Shown piece by piece: positions 28,431-38,922 of a DNA stretch of 48,997 nucleotides (position 1 is its first letter; every line of letters begins with the position of its first letter). The position numbers and the translations under genes were made by a program. A model generated the notes under the pieces. That model ran no database searches, was not told the origin of the DNA, and was given only the letters and a program-made list of their open reading frames with translations. The DNA lies in the NCBI RefSeq assembly GCF_001998965.1, contig NZ_MLHJ01000012.1, positions 1 through 48,997 of the forward strand, given 5' to 3'. This DNA comes from Rodentibacter rarus. Its GTDB lineage: Bacteria; Pseudomonadota; Gammaproteobacteria; Enterobacterales; Pasteurellaceae.

Positions 28431-29453
28431 ATGTCAAATAACCAGAATCCGTTGTGTTACAACGAAATGCAGGTGCATTCTATTCATCAGGAAACGGATG
28501 ATGTTTACACTATTGAGCTAATTGCTCAGGATTTTTATCCTTACGAGCCTGGTCAATATGCCTTGGTGAGCATTCGTAACACGCCGAATATCGTGCGTGC
28601 TTACACCCTTTCCTCCACACCCGGTATGAGCCGTTTTATTACCTTAACCGTACGCCGCATTAAAAACGGCGTAGGCTCAAATTGGATAACCTCGGAACTT
28701 AAAGAAGGCGACCAAATTTGGTTGTCAGATCCGATGGGAAAATTCACTTGTACGCGTATCGTCAGCGACCATTATCTCTTGGTTGCCGGCGGTTGTGGAG
28801 TCACACCGATTATGTCTATGAGCCGTTGGTTACTGAAAAACAAACCGAATGTGGATGTGGTGGTGCTTTATAGCGTACATTCGCCAAAAGATGTGATTTT
28901 CAAACGGGAATGGGGACTGTTGAAAGAACAATTCCCACAGTTAAAACTGTTTATGAATGCTTCTGTAGAGGTGAAAGAGGGCTTTATTGCTGGTCGTTTA
29001 AACAGTCAAATGATCGCCGATCTTGTGCCGAATATCGCCGATTATACAGTGCTCACCTGCGGACCGGAAAGCTATATGAACGACTTACGCACTATGACTG
29101 AATCCCTCGGCATCCCGCCGGAACGTTTCTTCTTGGAGCAATTCCACTCCTCTACTGAAAATTGTATGTTGGACAACAGCAAACAAGTGACTCTTTCGAT
29201 TACCAATCCTGTGCCACAAACGTTTTCTGTACCCGTTGGTATGACACTGCTTGCTGCATTGGAAGAACACAAAAAACCAATCATCGCAGCCTGTCGCGAG
29301 GGCATTTGCGGCTCTTGTAAAACCTTGGTGTTAAATGGTGATTATGAGGTTACTACTAATGGTCCTTTAACCGAAGGGGAAATCAAACAAGGCTATGTGC
29401 TGGCATGCAGTTGTCAGTTAAAAGGAAATATGACGGTAGATTTGATGTCATAA
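28431..29453 (+). CDS. hcr: NADH oxidoreductase for hybrid cluster protein
   Basis: A 340-residue reductase that passes electrons from NADH to Hcp. The FAD domain has RAYTLSSTPG (near 55) and the NAD domain has VAGGCGVTPIMSM (near 118). A plant-type [2Fe-2S] ferredoxin domain at the C-terminus carries CREGICGSCKTLV and a fourth Cys in VLACSCQL. It is 121 bases downstream of hcp on the same strand, and co-transcription is likely. A terminator follows. Confidence 0.95.
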   Translation: MSNNQNPLCYNEMQVHSIHQETDDVYTIELIAQDFYPYEPGQYALVSIRNTPNIVRAYTLSSTPGMSRFITLTVRRIKNGVGSNWITSELKEGDQIWLSDPMGKFTCTRIVSDHYLLVAGGCGVTPIMSMSRWLLKNKPNVDVVVLYSVHSPKDVIFKREWGLLKEQFPQLKLFMNASVEVKEGFIAGRLNSQMIADLVPNIADYTVLTCGPESYMNDLRTMTESLGIPPERFFLEQFHSSTENCMLDNSKQVTLSITNPVPQTFSVPVGMTLLAALEEHKKPIIAACREGICGSCKTLVLNGDYEVTTNGPLTEGEIKQGYVLACSCQLKGNMTVDLMS

Positions 29454-29464
29454 AATACCTAAAA

Positions 29465-29501
29465 AACCGCACATGGCATACCCAAAGTGCGGTTGATTTT
29501 T
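29465..29501 (+). terminator. Terminator after hcr built from an uptake sequence pair
   Basis: AACCGCAC (29465-29472) pairs with GTGCGGTT (29487-29494) and is followed by GATTTTTA. The right arm is part of a full uptake sequence (29485-29493), and the left arm lacks only the last two bases. Inverted uptake sequences serving as terminators are known in Haemophilus. Confidence 0.8.
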
Positions 29502-29515
29502 AGCGTGTTTTCCAG

Positions 29516-30238
29516 CTATTTTTTCATCCATTTATCATAGATTTTTTGATATTCGCCATTTTCTTTAATCGCTTTCAAACCTTGATTTAAACGTACCTGT
29601 AAGGCTTTATTGGATTTGTTTAACGCAATGCCTACGCCACGTCCAAAATATTTTTCATTCGTTATTTTTTCGCCGACAAATTCAATATTTGGCTCTTTCT
29701 TCATCATATCCGCCAGTAATGCCGTATCACTCAGCACAATATCAATTCGCCCGTTTTGCAGATCTAAAATTGCATCTTGCAAATTCACATAAGATTTTGG
29801 CGAATATTGTGGAGTTTCTGCAACGGTGTATTGTTGGAAAGTGGAACCATTTTGTACACCGATATTTTTAGCTGTCGCCAAATTTCCTTTTCCTTTCAAC
29901 GCCACATAGCTTGCTGAACTGTCATAATAAGGATCGCTGAATAAAATTTGTTTTTCACGTGCCGGTGTAATATCAATTGCCGACATTGCTGCATCAAAAC
30001 GTTTTGCTTTCAAACTTGGAATTAACGCATCAAACGGCTGGGTTTTAAAATGGCAAGTAGCTTGAATTTCCTGACAAATTGCCTGTGCGATATCAATATC
30101 AAACCCAATTAACTCACCTTTTTCTGTAGTCACTTCAAATGGTGGATAGCTCGGTTCTGTGCCGAAGGTTAATTCCTCCGCATTGGTTGTTACACTCACC
30201 GCACCGATAAAAATACCAAGTAAAAGTTGTTTTTTCAT
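29516..30238 (-). CDS. artI: Arginine ABC transporter periplasmic binding protein (ArtI-like)
   Basis: A 240-residue solute-binding protein of family 3, with a signal peptide ([20 protein letters not shown]). Motifs [23 protein letters not shown] and [11 protein letters not shown] fit ArtI/ArtJ-type basic amino acid binders. The start MKKQ at 30238 is chosen because it begins the signal peptide and has GGGAG upstream. No permease or ATPase gene is next to it, so it must work with a transporter encoded elsewhere. The upstream ArgR box supports arginine as ligand. Confidence 0.85.
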   Translation of the reverse strand: MKKQLLLGIFIGAVSVTTNAEELTFGTEPSYPPFEVTTEKGELIGFDIDIAQAICQEIQATCHFKTQPFDALIPSLKAKRFDAAMSAIDITPAREKQILFSDPYYDSSASYVALKGKGNLATAKNIGVQNGSTFQQYTVAETPQYSPKSYVNLQDAILDLQNGRIDIVLSDTALLADMMKKEPNIEFVGEKITNEKYFGRGVGIALNKSNKALQVRLNQGLKAIKENGEYQKIYDKWMKK

Positions 30239-30285
30239 TGTTGTCTCCCGTGTTTGCTTCTTGAAGTGCATATATATTAAATAAA

Positions 30286-30324
30286 ACTGAATATATATTC
30301 AATTATTATTCATAATAATTTATT
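30286..30324 (-). promoter_or_regulatory. Tandem ArgR boxes upstream of artI
   Basis: TGAATATATATTCA (30288-30301) is a perfect palindromic ARG box. A degenerate second box lies at 30307-30324, three bases from the 18-base first box. They lie 50-85 bases before the artI start, where they can repress its promoter. Confidence 0.8.
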
Positions 30325-30354
30325 GAAACTCGTGTGATTATGACATAAAAATTC

Positions 30355-30437
30355 TGTGATCGCTGTCCCAAATTTTAAATTTGGTGATTGTTTTTTTACT
30401 TTTTCTCCCTATTATTTATTCATCGAAACGTTTCGAT
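30355..30437 (+). promoter_or_regulatory. rbs promoter: CRP-like site, -35/-10 and RbsR operator
   Basis: The palindrome ATCGAAACGTTTCGAT (30422-30437) is a perfect LacI-family operator and is the likely RbsR site. TTGTTT (30388-30393) and TATTAT (30410-30415), 16 bases apart, form a promoter with its start inside the operator. TGTGATCGCTGTCCCA (30355-30370) is a CRP site with one mismatch, centred about 60 bases upstream of that start, the class I distance. Confidence 0.75.
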
Positions 30438-30458
30438 AAACCTTAAAAGGATTTTTCG

Positions 30459-30878
30459 ATGAAAAAAACAACATTACTCAATGCACCACTTTCCCATTGT
30501 ATTGCCACATTAGGTCATACCGATAGCATTACTATTTGTGATGCCGGATTACCAATTCCTGCCCAAGTAGAACGCATTGATCTTGCACTCACTGCCGGAG
30601 TGCCAAATTTTTTACAAACTTTAGATGTTGTAATCAATGAAATGTTTGTGGAACGTGCTGTGATTGCCGAAGAAATTAAAACTAAAAATCCTCATATTTT
30701 GACCGCACTTTTGTCACGCTTTAACCAGCTTGAAGCTAGTCAAGGCAATAAAATTCAACTGGAATTTGTGCCACATGAAACATTTAAACAGCATTCCCAA
30801 AATAGCAAAGCCATTGTGCGTACGGGGGAATGTTCCCCTTATGCCAATGTCATTTTGTATTCAGGTGTGCCTTTTTAA
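30459..30878 (+). CDS. rbsD: D-ribose pyranase
   Basis: A 139-residue enzyme that interconverts pyranose and furanose forms of D-ribose before phosphorylation. The catalytic His20 lies in [17 protein letters not shown], and the C-terminal [11 protein letters not shown] is typical. Length equals E. coli RbsD. First gene of rbsDACBKR; the ribosome site AAAGGA precedes the ATG. It carries an uptake sequence at 30702-30710. Confidence 0.96.
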   Translation: MKKTTLLNAPLSHCIATLGHTDSITICDAGLPIPAQVERIDLALTAGVPNFLQTLDVVINEMFVERAVIAEEIKTKNPHILTALLSRFNQLEASQGNKIQLEFVPHETFKQHSQNSKAIVRTGECSPYANVILYSGVPF

Positions 30879-30890
30879 CAAGGGGAAACA

Positions 30891-32372
30891 ATGGAAACCT
30901 TACTCAAAATCAGTGGTATAGATAAATCCTTCCCCGGCGTGAAAGCCTTGAGAAATGCCTGTTTATCGGTCTATGCCGGTCGGGTGATGGCATTAATGGG
31001 GGAAAACGGTGCGGGGAAATCAACCTTAATGAAGGTGCTAACCGGTATTTATTCCAAAGATGCCGGAACCATTGAATACCTTGGTAAAGAAGCGCGCTTC
31101 AACGGACCAAAATCCTCACAAGAAGCGGGAATTAGCATTATCCACCAAGAATTAAATTTAATTGGTAATTTAACTATTGCAGAAAACATTTTTTTAGGTC
31201 GTGAATTCAAAACCTTATGGGGGGCGATCAACTGGCCAAAAATGTACCAAGAAGCCGATAAACTTTTGGCACGTCTAGGTGTAACACACAGCAGCAAAAA
31301 ATTGTGTTCCGAACTTTCTATTGGTGAACAGCAAATGGTAGAAATTGCCAAAGCGCTCAGCTTTGAATCCAAAGTGATTATTATGGATGAGCCGACTGAT
31401 GCATTAACCGACACGGAAACAGAGGCTTTATTCAAGGTAATTGATGAACTTAAAGCGGAAAAATGCGGCATTGTTTATATCTCTCATCGTTTAAAAGAGA
31501 TTTTTCAAATTTGTGATGATGTGACGGTTCTGCGTGACGGTCAATTTATTGGCGAGCGGACAGTATCAGCGATTAATGAAGAGGATTTAATCGAAATGAT
31601 GGTCGGTCGCCGATTGGATGAACAATATCCACATCTGGCACAAGAAAAAGGTGAATGTGTGTTAGATGTCACCCACCTCAGTGGGAGCGGTATTGATGAT
31701 GTTTCATTTAAACTCTATGGTGGTGAAATTGTCGGGGTGTCCGGTTTAATGGGGGCTGGTAGAACGGAACTTGGTAAAGTGCTTTACGGTGCACTACCAA
31801 AAACGGGTGGTAAAGTGCGGTTAAAAAATCAAGAGATTGAAAATCACCGTCCACAAGATGGTTTAGATCAGGGTATCGTCTATATTTCAGAAGATCGAAA
31901 AAATGATGGTTTGATATTGGGAATGTCAGTGAAAGAAAATATGTCCCTTACTTCGCTTGATCATTTTTCGCAAAAAGGGCAAATCCGCCACCAAGTGGAG
32001 AAAATGGCGGTCGATGATTTTATTGAAATGTTTAACATTAAGACCCCAAGCCGAGATCAACAAGTCGGTTTACTTTCCGGAGGTAATCAACAAAAAGTCG
32101 CCATTGCCCGTGGTTTGATGACTCGCCCCAATGTGCTGATCTTAGATGAGCCGACACGAGGTGTGGATGTGGGGGCAAAAAAAGAAATTTATCAACTCAT
32201 CAATGAATTTAAAAAAGACGGTTTAAGTATTTTAATGATTTCATCTGATATGCCGGAAGTGCTGGGAATGAGTGATCGCATTTTCGTGATGCGTGAAGGC
32301 AAAATCACCGCAGAATTTTCTCGTGCAGAAGCGACACAGGAAAAATTGTTAGCTGCGGCTATCGGTAAATAG
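30891..32372 (+). CDS. rbsA: Ribose ABC transporter ATP-binding protein
   Basis: A 493-residue double ATPase of the sugar-import (CUT2) class. The N-terminal domain has GENGAGKST (about 37-45), [15 protein letters not shown] and [11 protein letters not shown]. The C-terminal domain has a degenerate Walker A ([12 protein letters not shown]), [15 protein letters not shown] and [13 protein letters not shown], as in RbsA. It is 12 bases after rbsD. The second nucleotide site is expected to be poor at hydrolysis, as in the family. Confidence 0.96.
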   Translation: METLLKISGIDKSFPGVKALRNACLSVYAGRVMALMGENGAGKSTLMKVLTGIYSKDAGTIEYLGKEARFNGPKSSQEAGISIIHQELNLIGNLTIAENIFLGREFKTLWGAINWPKMYQEADKLLARLGVTHSSKKLCSELSIGEQQMVEIAKALSFESKVIIMDEPTDALTDTETEALFKVIDELKAEKCGIVYISHRLKEIFQICDDVTVLRDGQFIGERTVSAINEEDLIEMMVGRRLDEQYPHLAQEKGECVLDVTHLSGSGIDDVSFKLYGGEIVGVSGLMGAGRTELGKVLYGALPKTGGKVRLKNQEIENHRPQDGLDQGIVYISEDRKNDGLILGMSVKENMSLTSLDHFSQKGQIRHQVEKMAVDDFIEMFNIKTPSRDQQVGLLSGGNQQKVAIARGLMTRPNVLILDEPTRGVDVGAKKEIYQLINEFKKDGLSILMISSDMPEVLGMSDRIFVMREGKITAEFSRAEATQEKLLAAAIGK

Positions 32373-32392
32373 GAATAGGTAAGGTAAAAATA

Positions 32393-33361
32393 ATGAAAAC
32401 TGAAACTTCTCGTTTCCAAATGAGCAAATTTTTAATTGAACAGCGTTCGTTTATTGCGCTGATTATTCTTATCACCATTGTATCCACAATGAACCCGAAT
32501 TTTTTCAGCGTAGATAATATTCTCAATATTTTGCGTCAAACATCGGTCAATGCCATTATCGCTGTGGGAATGACTTTCGTCATTTTAATTGCCGGGATTG
32601 ATCTTTCCGTGGGATCTGTTTTGGCATTAACCGGGGCGATTGCGGCTTCGATGGTGAGCTATGAATTACCGATTTTACTTGTGGTTCCTGTCGTTTTATT
32701 GCTTGGCACGGTGTTAGGCGGCATAAGCGGTATCATTGTCGCAAAAGGAAAAGTCCAAGCCTTTATTGCAACTCTTGTTACTATGACCTTATTGCGTGGT
32801 GTAACGATGGTTTATACGGATGGTCGCCCGATTACCACCGGTTTTTCTGACAGTGCCGATATTTTTTCGGCGATTGGTACGGGCTATTTTCTTGGTATTC
32901 CAGTACCTATTTGGATCATGACGGTTGTATTTGCACTGGCGTGGTACATTTTAAAACATACCCCTATCGGTCGCTATATTTATGCTCTTGGTGGCAATGA
33001 GGCCGCTACTCAGCTTTCCGGTATTAATGTCAATAAAATCAAAATATTCGTGTTCGCAGTGAGTGGTTTTTTATCCGCCCTTGCCGGTCTGATTGTGACT
33101 TCTCGTCTTTCCTCAGCCCAACCGACAGCCGGGGTATCCTATGAACTGGATGCCATTGCAGCCGTCGTTGTGGGGGGAACCAGCCTTATGGGAGGAAAAG
33201 GGCGAGTAATGGGAACCCTCATTGGTGCATTGATTATCGGTTTTTTAAATAATGCCCTGAATTTATTGGATATTTCATCTTACTATCAAATGATAGCAAA
33301 AGCGTTGGTTATTCTGGTTGCTGTTTTGGCCGATAACTATCTTGGTACAAAAAAACTGTAA
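32393..33361 (+). CDS. rbsC: Ribose ABC transporter permease
   Basis: A 322-residue inner membrane permease with about ten helices; it pairs with RbsA and receives ribose from RbsB. Family motifs include [24 protein letters not shown] and the EAA-like loop [18 protein letters not shown]. Length matches E. coli RbsC (321). It starts 20 bases after rbsA. Confidence 0.96.
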   Translation: MKTETSRFQMSKFLIEQRSFIALIILITIVSTMNPNFFSVDNILNILRQTSVNAIIAVGMTFVILIAGIDLSVGSVLALTGAIAASMVSYELPILLVVPVVLLLGTVLGGISGIIVAKGKVQAFIATLVTMTLLRGVTMVYTDGRPITTGFSDSADIFSAIGTGYFLGIPVPIWIMTVVFALAWYILKHTPIGRYIYALGGNEAATQLSGINVNKIKIFVFAVSGFLSALAGLIVTSRLSSAQPTAGVSYELDAIAAVVVGGTSLMGGKGRVMGTLIGALIIGFLNNALNLLDISSYYQMIAKALVILVAVLADNYLGTKKL

Positions 33362-33381
33362 TTCATTTTTCAGGAGAAACT

Positions 33382-34260
33382 ATGAAAAAAGTGACCGCAC
33401 TTACTTCCGCCGTATTATTAGGCTTATCCCTATCCGGTGCAGCTTTCGCACAAGATACCATTGCCCTTGCGGTATCCACATTGGATAATCCTTTCTTCGT
33501 CACATTAAAAGACGGAGCACAACAAAAAGCCGATGAATTAGGCTATCAGCTCGTTGTGTTGGATTCTCAAAATGATCCGGCAAAAGAACTGGCTAATGTG
33601 GAAGATTTAACGGTTCGTGGCGCAAAAGTGCTTTTAATCAATCCGACAGATTCTGAAGCAGTGGGGAATGCGGTAGCGATAGCCAATCGTAATAATATCC
33701 CGGTGATCACCCTAGATCGCGGTGCAGCCAAAGGAAATGTAGTGAGCCATATCGCTTCCGATAATATCGCCGGAGGCAAAATGGCAGGGGATTTTATCGC
33801 ACAAAAATTAGGTAATGGGGCAAAAGTCATTCAACTTGAAGGCATTGCGGGAACATCGGCGGCGCGTGAACGTGGCGAAGGTTTCAAACAAGCGATTGAA
33901 ACTCATAAATTCAATGTTCTTGCCAGCCAACCGGCAGATTTTGACCGTACCAAAGGGTTAAATGTCACAGAAAATCTGCTTGCCAGCAAAGCAGAAGTAC
34001 AAGCGATTTTTGCCCAAAATGATGAAATGGCATTAGGTGCATTGAGAGCAGTCAATGCCGCCAATAAAAAAGTGCTGATTGTTGGTTTTGACGGCACAGA
34101 TGATGGTATCAAAGCCGTAAAAAGCGGTAAATTAGCGGCGACTATTGCACAGCAACCGAATTTAATTGGATCATTAGGGGTGATGACTGCCGATAAAATT
34201 TTAAAAGGCGAAAAAGTCGAGGCTAAAATTCCGGTAGATTTAAAAGTCATCAGTGAATAA
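33382..34260 (+). CDS. rbsB: D-ribose periplasmic binding protein
   Basis: A 292-residue precursor with a signal peptide ([23 protein letters not shown]). It captures ribose in the periplasm. [20 protein letters not shown] at the mature N-terminus, [21 protein letters not shown] and the hinge segment [12 protein letters not shown] are diagnostic. The ribosome site CAGGAG is strong. An uptake sequence is embedded in the signal-peptide codons (33394-33402). A hairpin follows the gene. Confidence 0.97.
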   Translation: MKKVTALTSAVLLGLSLSGAAFAQDTIALAVSTLDNPFFVTLKDGAQQKADELGYQLVVLDSQNDPAKELANVEDLTVRGAKVLLINPTDSEAVGNAVAIANRNNIPVITLDRGAAKGNVVSHIASDNIAGGKMAGDFIAQKLGNGAKVIQLEGIAGTSAARERGEGFKQAIETHKFNVLASQPADFDRTKGLNVTENLLASKAEVQAIFAQNDEMALGALRAVNAANKKVLIVGFDGTDDGIKAVKSGKLAATIAQQPNLIGSLGVMTADKILKGEKVEAKIPVDLKVISE

Positions 34261-34280
34261 TCATTTTTATATTTTATTAT

Positions 34281-34312
34281 TGCTGCCACAAGCGTTTAGG
34301 TTTGTGGCAGCA
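34281..34312 (+). other. Hairpin between rbsB and rbsK
   Basis: An 11-base perfect stem, TGCTGCCACAA (34281-34291) with TTGTGGCAGCA (34302-34312), without a following T-run. Its place after the binding-protein gene suggests a 3'-end stabiliser or partial terminator that raises RbsB over RbsK and RbsR. Confidence 0.7.
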
Positions 34313-34344
34313 CATTTGCAATAACAATCAATAAGGATTTCAAC

Positions 34345-35265
34345 ATGAATAAAAAGCTGACCGTTCTTGGCAGTATAAATGCCGATCATGTCATATCCGT
34401 CCCTTATTTTGCTCAACCGGGGGAAACCCTCACTGGAGAAAATTATCGTATTGCCTATGGTGGGAAAGGGGCAAATCAAGCCGTTGCAGCAGCACGATTA
34501 GGGGCAAATGTAGCTTTTGTTGGTTGTATCGGTGGTGATAGTATTGGTGAAACCATGAAAAATGCCTTTGCGCAGGAAGGGATTGATACAACACCGATTG
34601 AAACCATTCAGCAAGAAATGACCGGTATCGCTTTTATTCAAGTGGCACAATCTGCTGAAAATAGTATTGTGATTGCATCGGGGGCAAATGCTTATTTAGA
34701 TGAACAAATCGTATACCAAAGCGAAGCACAAATTGCGCAATCCGACTATTTACTTATGCAACTTGAAACCCCGCTTCCGGCAGTAATACTTGCCGCACAA
34801 ATTGCAAAGAAACATAGGGTGCAAGTAGTGTTAAACCCAGCGCCGGCTCAGCCTTTACCCGATAGCTTATTAAATCATATTGACATTATCACACCCAATG
34901 AAACAGAAGCGGAAATACTTACCGGTGTGCGGGTAACAGACGAGCAAAGTGCGGTTAAATCTGCAGAAGTTTTTCATCAAAAAGGGATAAACTGTGTGAT
35001 GATTACGCTCGGTGCAAAAGGCGTATTTATTAGTCGAAACGGAGAATACCGCATTATCAAAGGTTTTTCCGTACAAGCGGTGGATACCACTGCGGCAGGT
35101 GATACCTTCAACGGTGGTTTTGTAACCGCTTTGTTGGAAGGGCAACCTTTTGAAGAAGCAATTCATTTTGCTCAGGCTGCGGCTGCAATAAGTGTCACTC
35201 GAGCCGGTGCGCAGCCCTCTATTCCGACAAAACAGGAAACCTTAGATTTTCTTCATAATGCTTAA
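34345..35265 (+). CDS. rbsK: Ribokinase
   Basis: A 306-residue PfkB-family kinase that makes ribose-5-phosphate. The N-terminal signature GGKGANQAVAAARLGA and the C-terminal DTTAAGDTFNGGF with the catalytic Asp are present. It uses its own ribosome site (AAGGAT) after the rbsB hairpin. An uptake sequence is at 34947-34955, and another follows the stop. Confidence 0.96.
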   Translation: MNKKLTVLGSINADHVISVPYFAQPGETLTGENYRIAYGGKGANQAVAAARLGANVAFVGCIGGDSIGETMKNAFAQEGIDTTPIETIQQEMTGIAFIQVAQSAENSIVIASGANAYLDEQIVYQSEAQIAQSDYLLMQLETPLPAVILAAQIAKKHRVQVVLNPAPAQPLPDSLLNHIDIITPNETEAEILTGVRVTDEQSAVKSAEVFHQKGINCVMITLGAKGVFISRNGEYRIIKGFSVQAVDTTAAGDTFNGGFVTALLEGQPFEEAIHFAQAAAAISVTRAGAQPSIPTKQETLDFLHNA

Positions 35266-35292
35266 AGTGCGGTCAAAAATGGGTGTGTTTTT

Positions 35293-36294
35293 ATGGCAAC
35301 AATGAAAGACATTGCAAGATTAGCGAAAGTTTCTACTTCCACCGTTTCTCATGTTATCAATGGCTCACGTTTTGTGAGTGAAGAAATCCGTGAAAAAGTG
35401 ATGCGTGTAGTAACAGAACTCAATTACACGCCTTCCGCTGTTGCCCGTAGCCTAAAAGTGAAAGAAACCAAAACAATTGGCTTACTGGTTACGGCAACCA
35501 ATAATCCTTTTTTTGCTGAGGTGATGGCAGGGGTAGAACAATATTGCCAACAGCATCAATATAATCTCATCATTGCCACCACCGGTGGGGATGCAAAACG
35601 GCTACAACAAAATGTACAAACACTGCTTCATAAACAAGTGGATGGTTTACTATTAATGTGTGGTGATAGCCGTTTTAACGCCGATACTGAGTTAGCGATT
35701 TCCGTCCCTTTCGTAATAATGGATTGGTGGTTCAAAGAACTTAATGCCGATAAAATCCTTGAAAATTCAATGCTTGGCGGTTATTTGGCAACAAAAACAT
35801 TAATTGAAGCCGGACATAAAGCGATTGGTATTATTACCGGTAATCTTAAAAAATCGGTGGCGAAAAACCGTTTGGAAGGGTACAAAAAAGCCTTGTCTGA
35901 AGCCGAAATCCCATTGAATTCCCATTGGATTATTGAAAGCCATTTCGATTTTGAAGGTGGGGTGAGCGGTATGCAAAAATTACTGACGACACCACACCAC
36001 CCAACCGCTGTGTTTTGTTGTAGCGATGCTATTGCAGTCGGGGCTTATCAAGTTCTTCAACAACAGGGGTTACGGATTCCGGAGGACATTTCCGTCATAG
36101 GTTATGATGACATTGAACTTTCCCGCTATCTTTTTCCTCCCCTTTCTACGATTAGTCAGCCAAAGGCTGAACTGGGTAAACTCGCCGTGGAATTATTACT
36201 CCAGCGGATAAAAAAATCGGATGAGCATTATCAAACATTAACGCTTAATCCTCATGTCGTGGTTCGGCAATCTATTCTAAAAATAACAGAATAA
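35293..36294 (+). CDS. rbsR: Ribose operon repressor (LacI family)
   Basis: A 333-residue LacI-type regulator. The N-terminal helix-turn-helix reads [24 protein letters not shown], followed by the hinge helix SAVARSLK and a sugar-binding domain. It ends the rbs operon, so it likely represses its own transcription through the operator at 30422-30437, with ribose as inducer. The start is 27 bases after rbsK. Confidence 0.95.
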   Translation: MATMKDIARLAKVSTSTVSHVINGSRFVSEEIREKVMRVVTELNYTPSAVARSLKVKETKTIGLLVTATNNPFFAEVMAGVEQYCQQHQYNLIIATTGGDAKRLQQNVQTLLHKQVDGLLLMCGDSRFNADTELAISVPFVIMDWWFKELNADKILENSMLGGYLATKTLIEAGHKAIGIITGNLKKSVAKNRLEGYKKALSEAEIPLNSHWIIESHFDFEGGVSGMQKLLTTPHHPTAVFCCSDAIAVGAYQVLQQQGLRIPEDISVIGYDDIELSRYLFPPLSTISQPKAELGKLAVELLLQRIKKSDEHYQTLTLNPHVVVRQSILKITE

Positions 36295-36665
36295 AATGGT
36301 AGAAGATCACATCTGATAAGTCACAATAAAAAATGAGGCTTTTCCATTTAGAATGTGAGTGTCAAATTCAATTTTTTCAAAGACTTTCAACCATTGGCTA
36401 ATCACACTTTTGTATTGAAATGAAGCGAGACCACTTTCGCAGAAAAACGGGTTGTTTAAAAGCTAGATTGGTATTTAGTCATAAAAATCTACATCTTAGC
36501 TCGTTAGCATTGAGTTCCATTTTTGGGGATCAAAATTAACCGCACTTTTCGTATAAGAAGAGGGGGGTTTCTTGATCTAAATTATAGAAGCTGTGTTGAT
36601 TTGTTGGTATATTTGCGCCGCATTTATAACAACATAATCGTTTATTTTTTTACTTAGGGGGCAGT
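36295..36665 (+). promoter_or_regulatory. Gap before dcu with FNR-dependent promoter
   Basis: A 371-base stretch with no gene. The first 240 bases hold nothing I recognise. An uptake sequence is at 36539-36547. TTGATCTAAATTAT (36572-36585) matches FNR with a perfect left half. TATATT (36608-36613) follows, and a start near 36620 puts the site centre 41.5 bases upstream, the class II FNR distance. No good -35 is needed in that arrangement. The ribosome site is TAGGGGG before the ATG. Confidence 0.65.
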
Positions 36666-37991
36666 ATGTCTGCAATGTTCTTATTACAATTTGCCATCGT
36701 ACTATTGTGTATCCTTGTGGGGGCACGTGTTGGTGGTATCGGTCTTGGTGTATTTGGTGGTTTAGGTCTTGCCATTCTTTCCTTTGGCTTTGGCTTGAAA
36801 CCGGCAGGTTTACCGATTGATGTGATGTTTATGATTATGGCGGTGGTGGCTGCGGCTGCGGCAATGCAAGCTGCTGGCGGCTTGGATTATATGATCAAAA
36901 TCGCCACCAAAATTTTACGCCGCAACCCAAAACACATTACGTTTATTGCACCGGCGGTCACTTGGTTATTCACCTTCTTGGCTGGAACCGGTCACGTGGC
37001 TTATTCAGTCTTGCCGGTTATCGCAGAAGTGAGTCGTCAAAACGGTATTCGTCCGGAACGTCCACTTTCAATGGCGGTGATTGCCTCACAATTTGCAATT
37101 GTCGCAAGTCCGATTGCGGCAGCGGTGGTGGCAGTAGTGGCTTATCTTGAACCGCAAGGTATTCATCTTGGCGATGTATTAATGGTCACCATTCCTGCAA
37201 CGCTTTTAGGGCTTTTCCTGGCTTGTATTTTTGTCAATAAAATGGGGAAAGAGCTCAAAGATGATCCTGAATATCAACGCCGTTTAAAGAAGGATCCGAA
37301 ATACACGGATGCATTTAATTCTACTGTCGATGTAAAAGAACTAGAAATTAGCAAAACGGCAAAAATTTCTGTATCTCTCTTTTTATTCGGCGCATTACTT
37401 GTCGTGTTAATGGGGGCGATTCCTTCTTTACGTCCGATGTTTGATGGAAAACCGATGGGTATGGCGCACACCATTGAAATTATTATGTTATCAATCAGCG
37501 CATTAATCGTACTAACCTGTAAACCGGATGGCACTGAAATCACCAAAGGATCGGTGTTCCACGCCGGTATGCGTGCGGTGATTGCCATTTTTGGTATCGC
37601 ATGGTTGGGCGATACATTGATGCAAGCTCATATGACAGAAGTGAAAGATATGGTGAAAGGTTTGGTTGAAACCGCACCGTGGACATTTGCACTTGCCTTA
37701 TTTGTGCTTTCCGTATTAGTAAACAGCCAAGGTGCCACCGTGGCAACCTTATTCCCGCTTGGTATTGCCCTTGGTATTCCTGCACCGGTATTAATCGGGG
37801 TATTTGTGGCGGTAAATGGTTATTTCTTCGTACCAAATTATGGACCGATTATTGCTTCCATTGACTTTGATACCACCGGCACAACCAAAATCGGTAAATA
37901 CATTTTTAACCACAGTTTTATGATACCGGGTTTATTAAGTATGGTTTTCAGCTTAATCATTGGTTTATTACTTGCCAATATACTTCTTTAA
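36666..37991 (+). CDS. dcuB: Anaerobic C4-dicarboxylate carrier, Dcu family
   Basis: A 441-residue inner membrane carrier with about 10-12 helices. It exchanges fumarate, malate or aspartate for succinate in fumarate respiration. Family motifs: [56 protein letters not shown] and the C-terminal [18 protein letters not shown]. Parts resemble DcuB (RPERP, GTGHV) and parts DcuA ([13 protein letters not shown]), so the A/B label is uncertain. H. influenzae has one such gene, next to ansB. An FNR promoter precedes and a terminator follows. Confidence 0.85.
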   Translation: MSAMFLLQFAIVLLCILVGARVGGIGLGVFGGLGLAILSFGFGLKPAGLPIDVMFMIMAVVAAAAAMQAAGGLDYMIKIATKILRRNPKHITFIAPAVTWLFTFLAGTGHVAYSVLPVIAEVSRQNGIRPERPLSMAVIASQFAIVASPIAAAVVAVVAYLEPQGIHLGDVLMVTIPATLLGLFLACIFVNKMGKELKDDPEYQRRLKKDPKYTDAFNSTVDVKELEISKTAKISVSLFLFGALLVVLMGAIPSLRPMFDGKPMGMAHTIEIIMLSISALIVLTCKPDGTEITKGSVFHAGMRAVIAIFGIAWLGDTLMQAHMTEVKDMVKGLVETAPWTFALALFVLSVLVNSQGATVATLFPLGIALGIPAPVLIGVFVAVNGYFFVPNYGPIIASIDFDTTGTTKIGKYIFNHSFMIPGLLSMVFSLIIGLLLANILL

Positions 37992-38010
37992 ATCGCTGGA
38001 TTAGAGTATA

Positions 38011-38037
38011 AAACGGTGCCTCAAGCGCCGTTTTTTT
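38011..38037 (+). terminator. Rho-independent terminator after dcu
   Basis: AAACGGTGC (38011-38019) pairs with GCGCCGTTT (38025-38033), with one G-T pair, around CTCAA, and is followed directly by a T-run. It is a strong, typical terminator 19 bases after the stop. Confidence 0.92.
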
Positions 38038-38103
38038 ATCTTTACGAACTTATTGATAAAACATCGCTCTAACACAAGTATTTAATTTTTATAAGGAACG
38101 CTG

Positions 38104-38739
38104 ATGAAATTTCTGAAAATTCTTTTTACTGCACTTATCTCCTACATTCCCAGTGCGTGGTCTGCCTTGGATTACAATATCAAATACAGCTCTAATTATT
38201 TAATGCCCGCCTATGTGCATTTTAAAGCGGACGGAACCCAATATTCGGTGAATGCCAAAATTAACATTCCCCTTTATAACATTGTTTTTTTATCTCGAGG
38301 CTCACAAACACCTAGCCAGTTTAAAATGGTGAACTATCAGGATGTGCGAAATGGCAAACCTTATGCGCTATCAAAAATTTCTCCAACGACCATTGAATAC
38401 GGCAAAGTGAAAAATGGGTTAAAAACGGAAGCACTTAACTTACCGACTTTTGATTTATTCACCATGGCATTTCAGTTGAGTTACTACGATAAATTACCCA
38501 CCAGCTTTCAAATTACCAATGGTAAAAAACTCTATCCGATGGAAAATGTGAAGGTAAATAAACGTGAGAAACAAATTGAATACAATAAACAAAATGTCAC
38601 AGAAATCACCTATACCTTCAAAACGGGTAACAAAGATATTATGGTGAAAAAATTCGCAGGCGAACAATTCCCCCGCTATATCAAATATTCCCGAGATGGG
38701 GATGACTATGAATTGGAATTTAGTGAATTTGTAAAATAA
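38104..38739 (+). CDS. Exported protein of unknown function (DUF3108-like)
   Basis: A 211-residue protein with a signal peptide (MKFLKILFTALISYIPSAWSA), so probably periplasmic. The mature part is beta-rich (YNIKYSSNYLMPAYVHFKADGTQYSVNAKINIPLYNI is one stretch) and the C-terminal segment FAGEQFPRYIKYSRDG-YELEF recalls DUF3108 proteins. That assignment is by general pattern only. It has a GGAA ribosome site and lies alone between the dcu terminator and the restriction genes. Confidence 0.7.
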   Translation: MKFLKILFTALISYIPSAWSALDYNIKYSSNYLMPAYVHFKADGTQYSVNAKINIPLYNIVFLSRGSQTPSQFKMVNYQDVRNGKPYALSKISPTTIEYGKVKNGLKTEALNLPTFDLFTMAFQLSYYDKLPTSFQITNGKKLYPMENVKVNKREKQIEYNKQNVTEITYTFKTGNKDIMVKKFAGEQFPRYIKYSRDGDDYELEFSEFVK

Positions 38740-38922
38740 AAAAACAAGGCTAAAAACAACCGAATTTTGAACTTTCCTTACGAGATAATACAGTTGGTAG
38801 ATAATCACCACTGCATAGGAGGAATAATAGGAGTGGTAATCGCTTAATATTTAAACCAATCATACAGTAACAATATTCCTTGTTTGTTGTTATAATTCCT
38901 AAAAATTCTAACGGGAAATATT

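Noticed and set aside
38780..38865. ACCACT / AGTGGT inverted repeat before the restriction gene as a controller (C-protein) box
   Set aside because: There is no C-protein gene near the pair, the arms are short and 26 bases apart, and the symmetry is poor.
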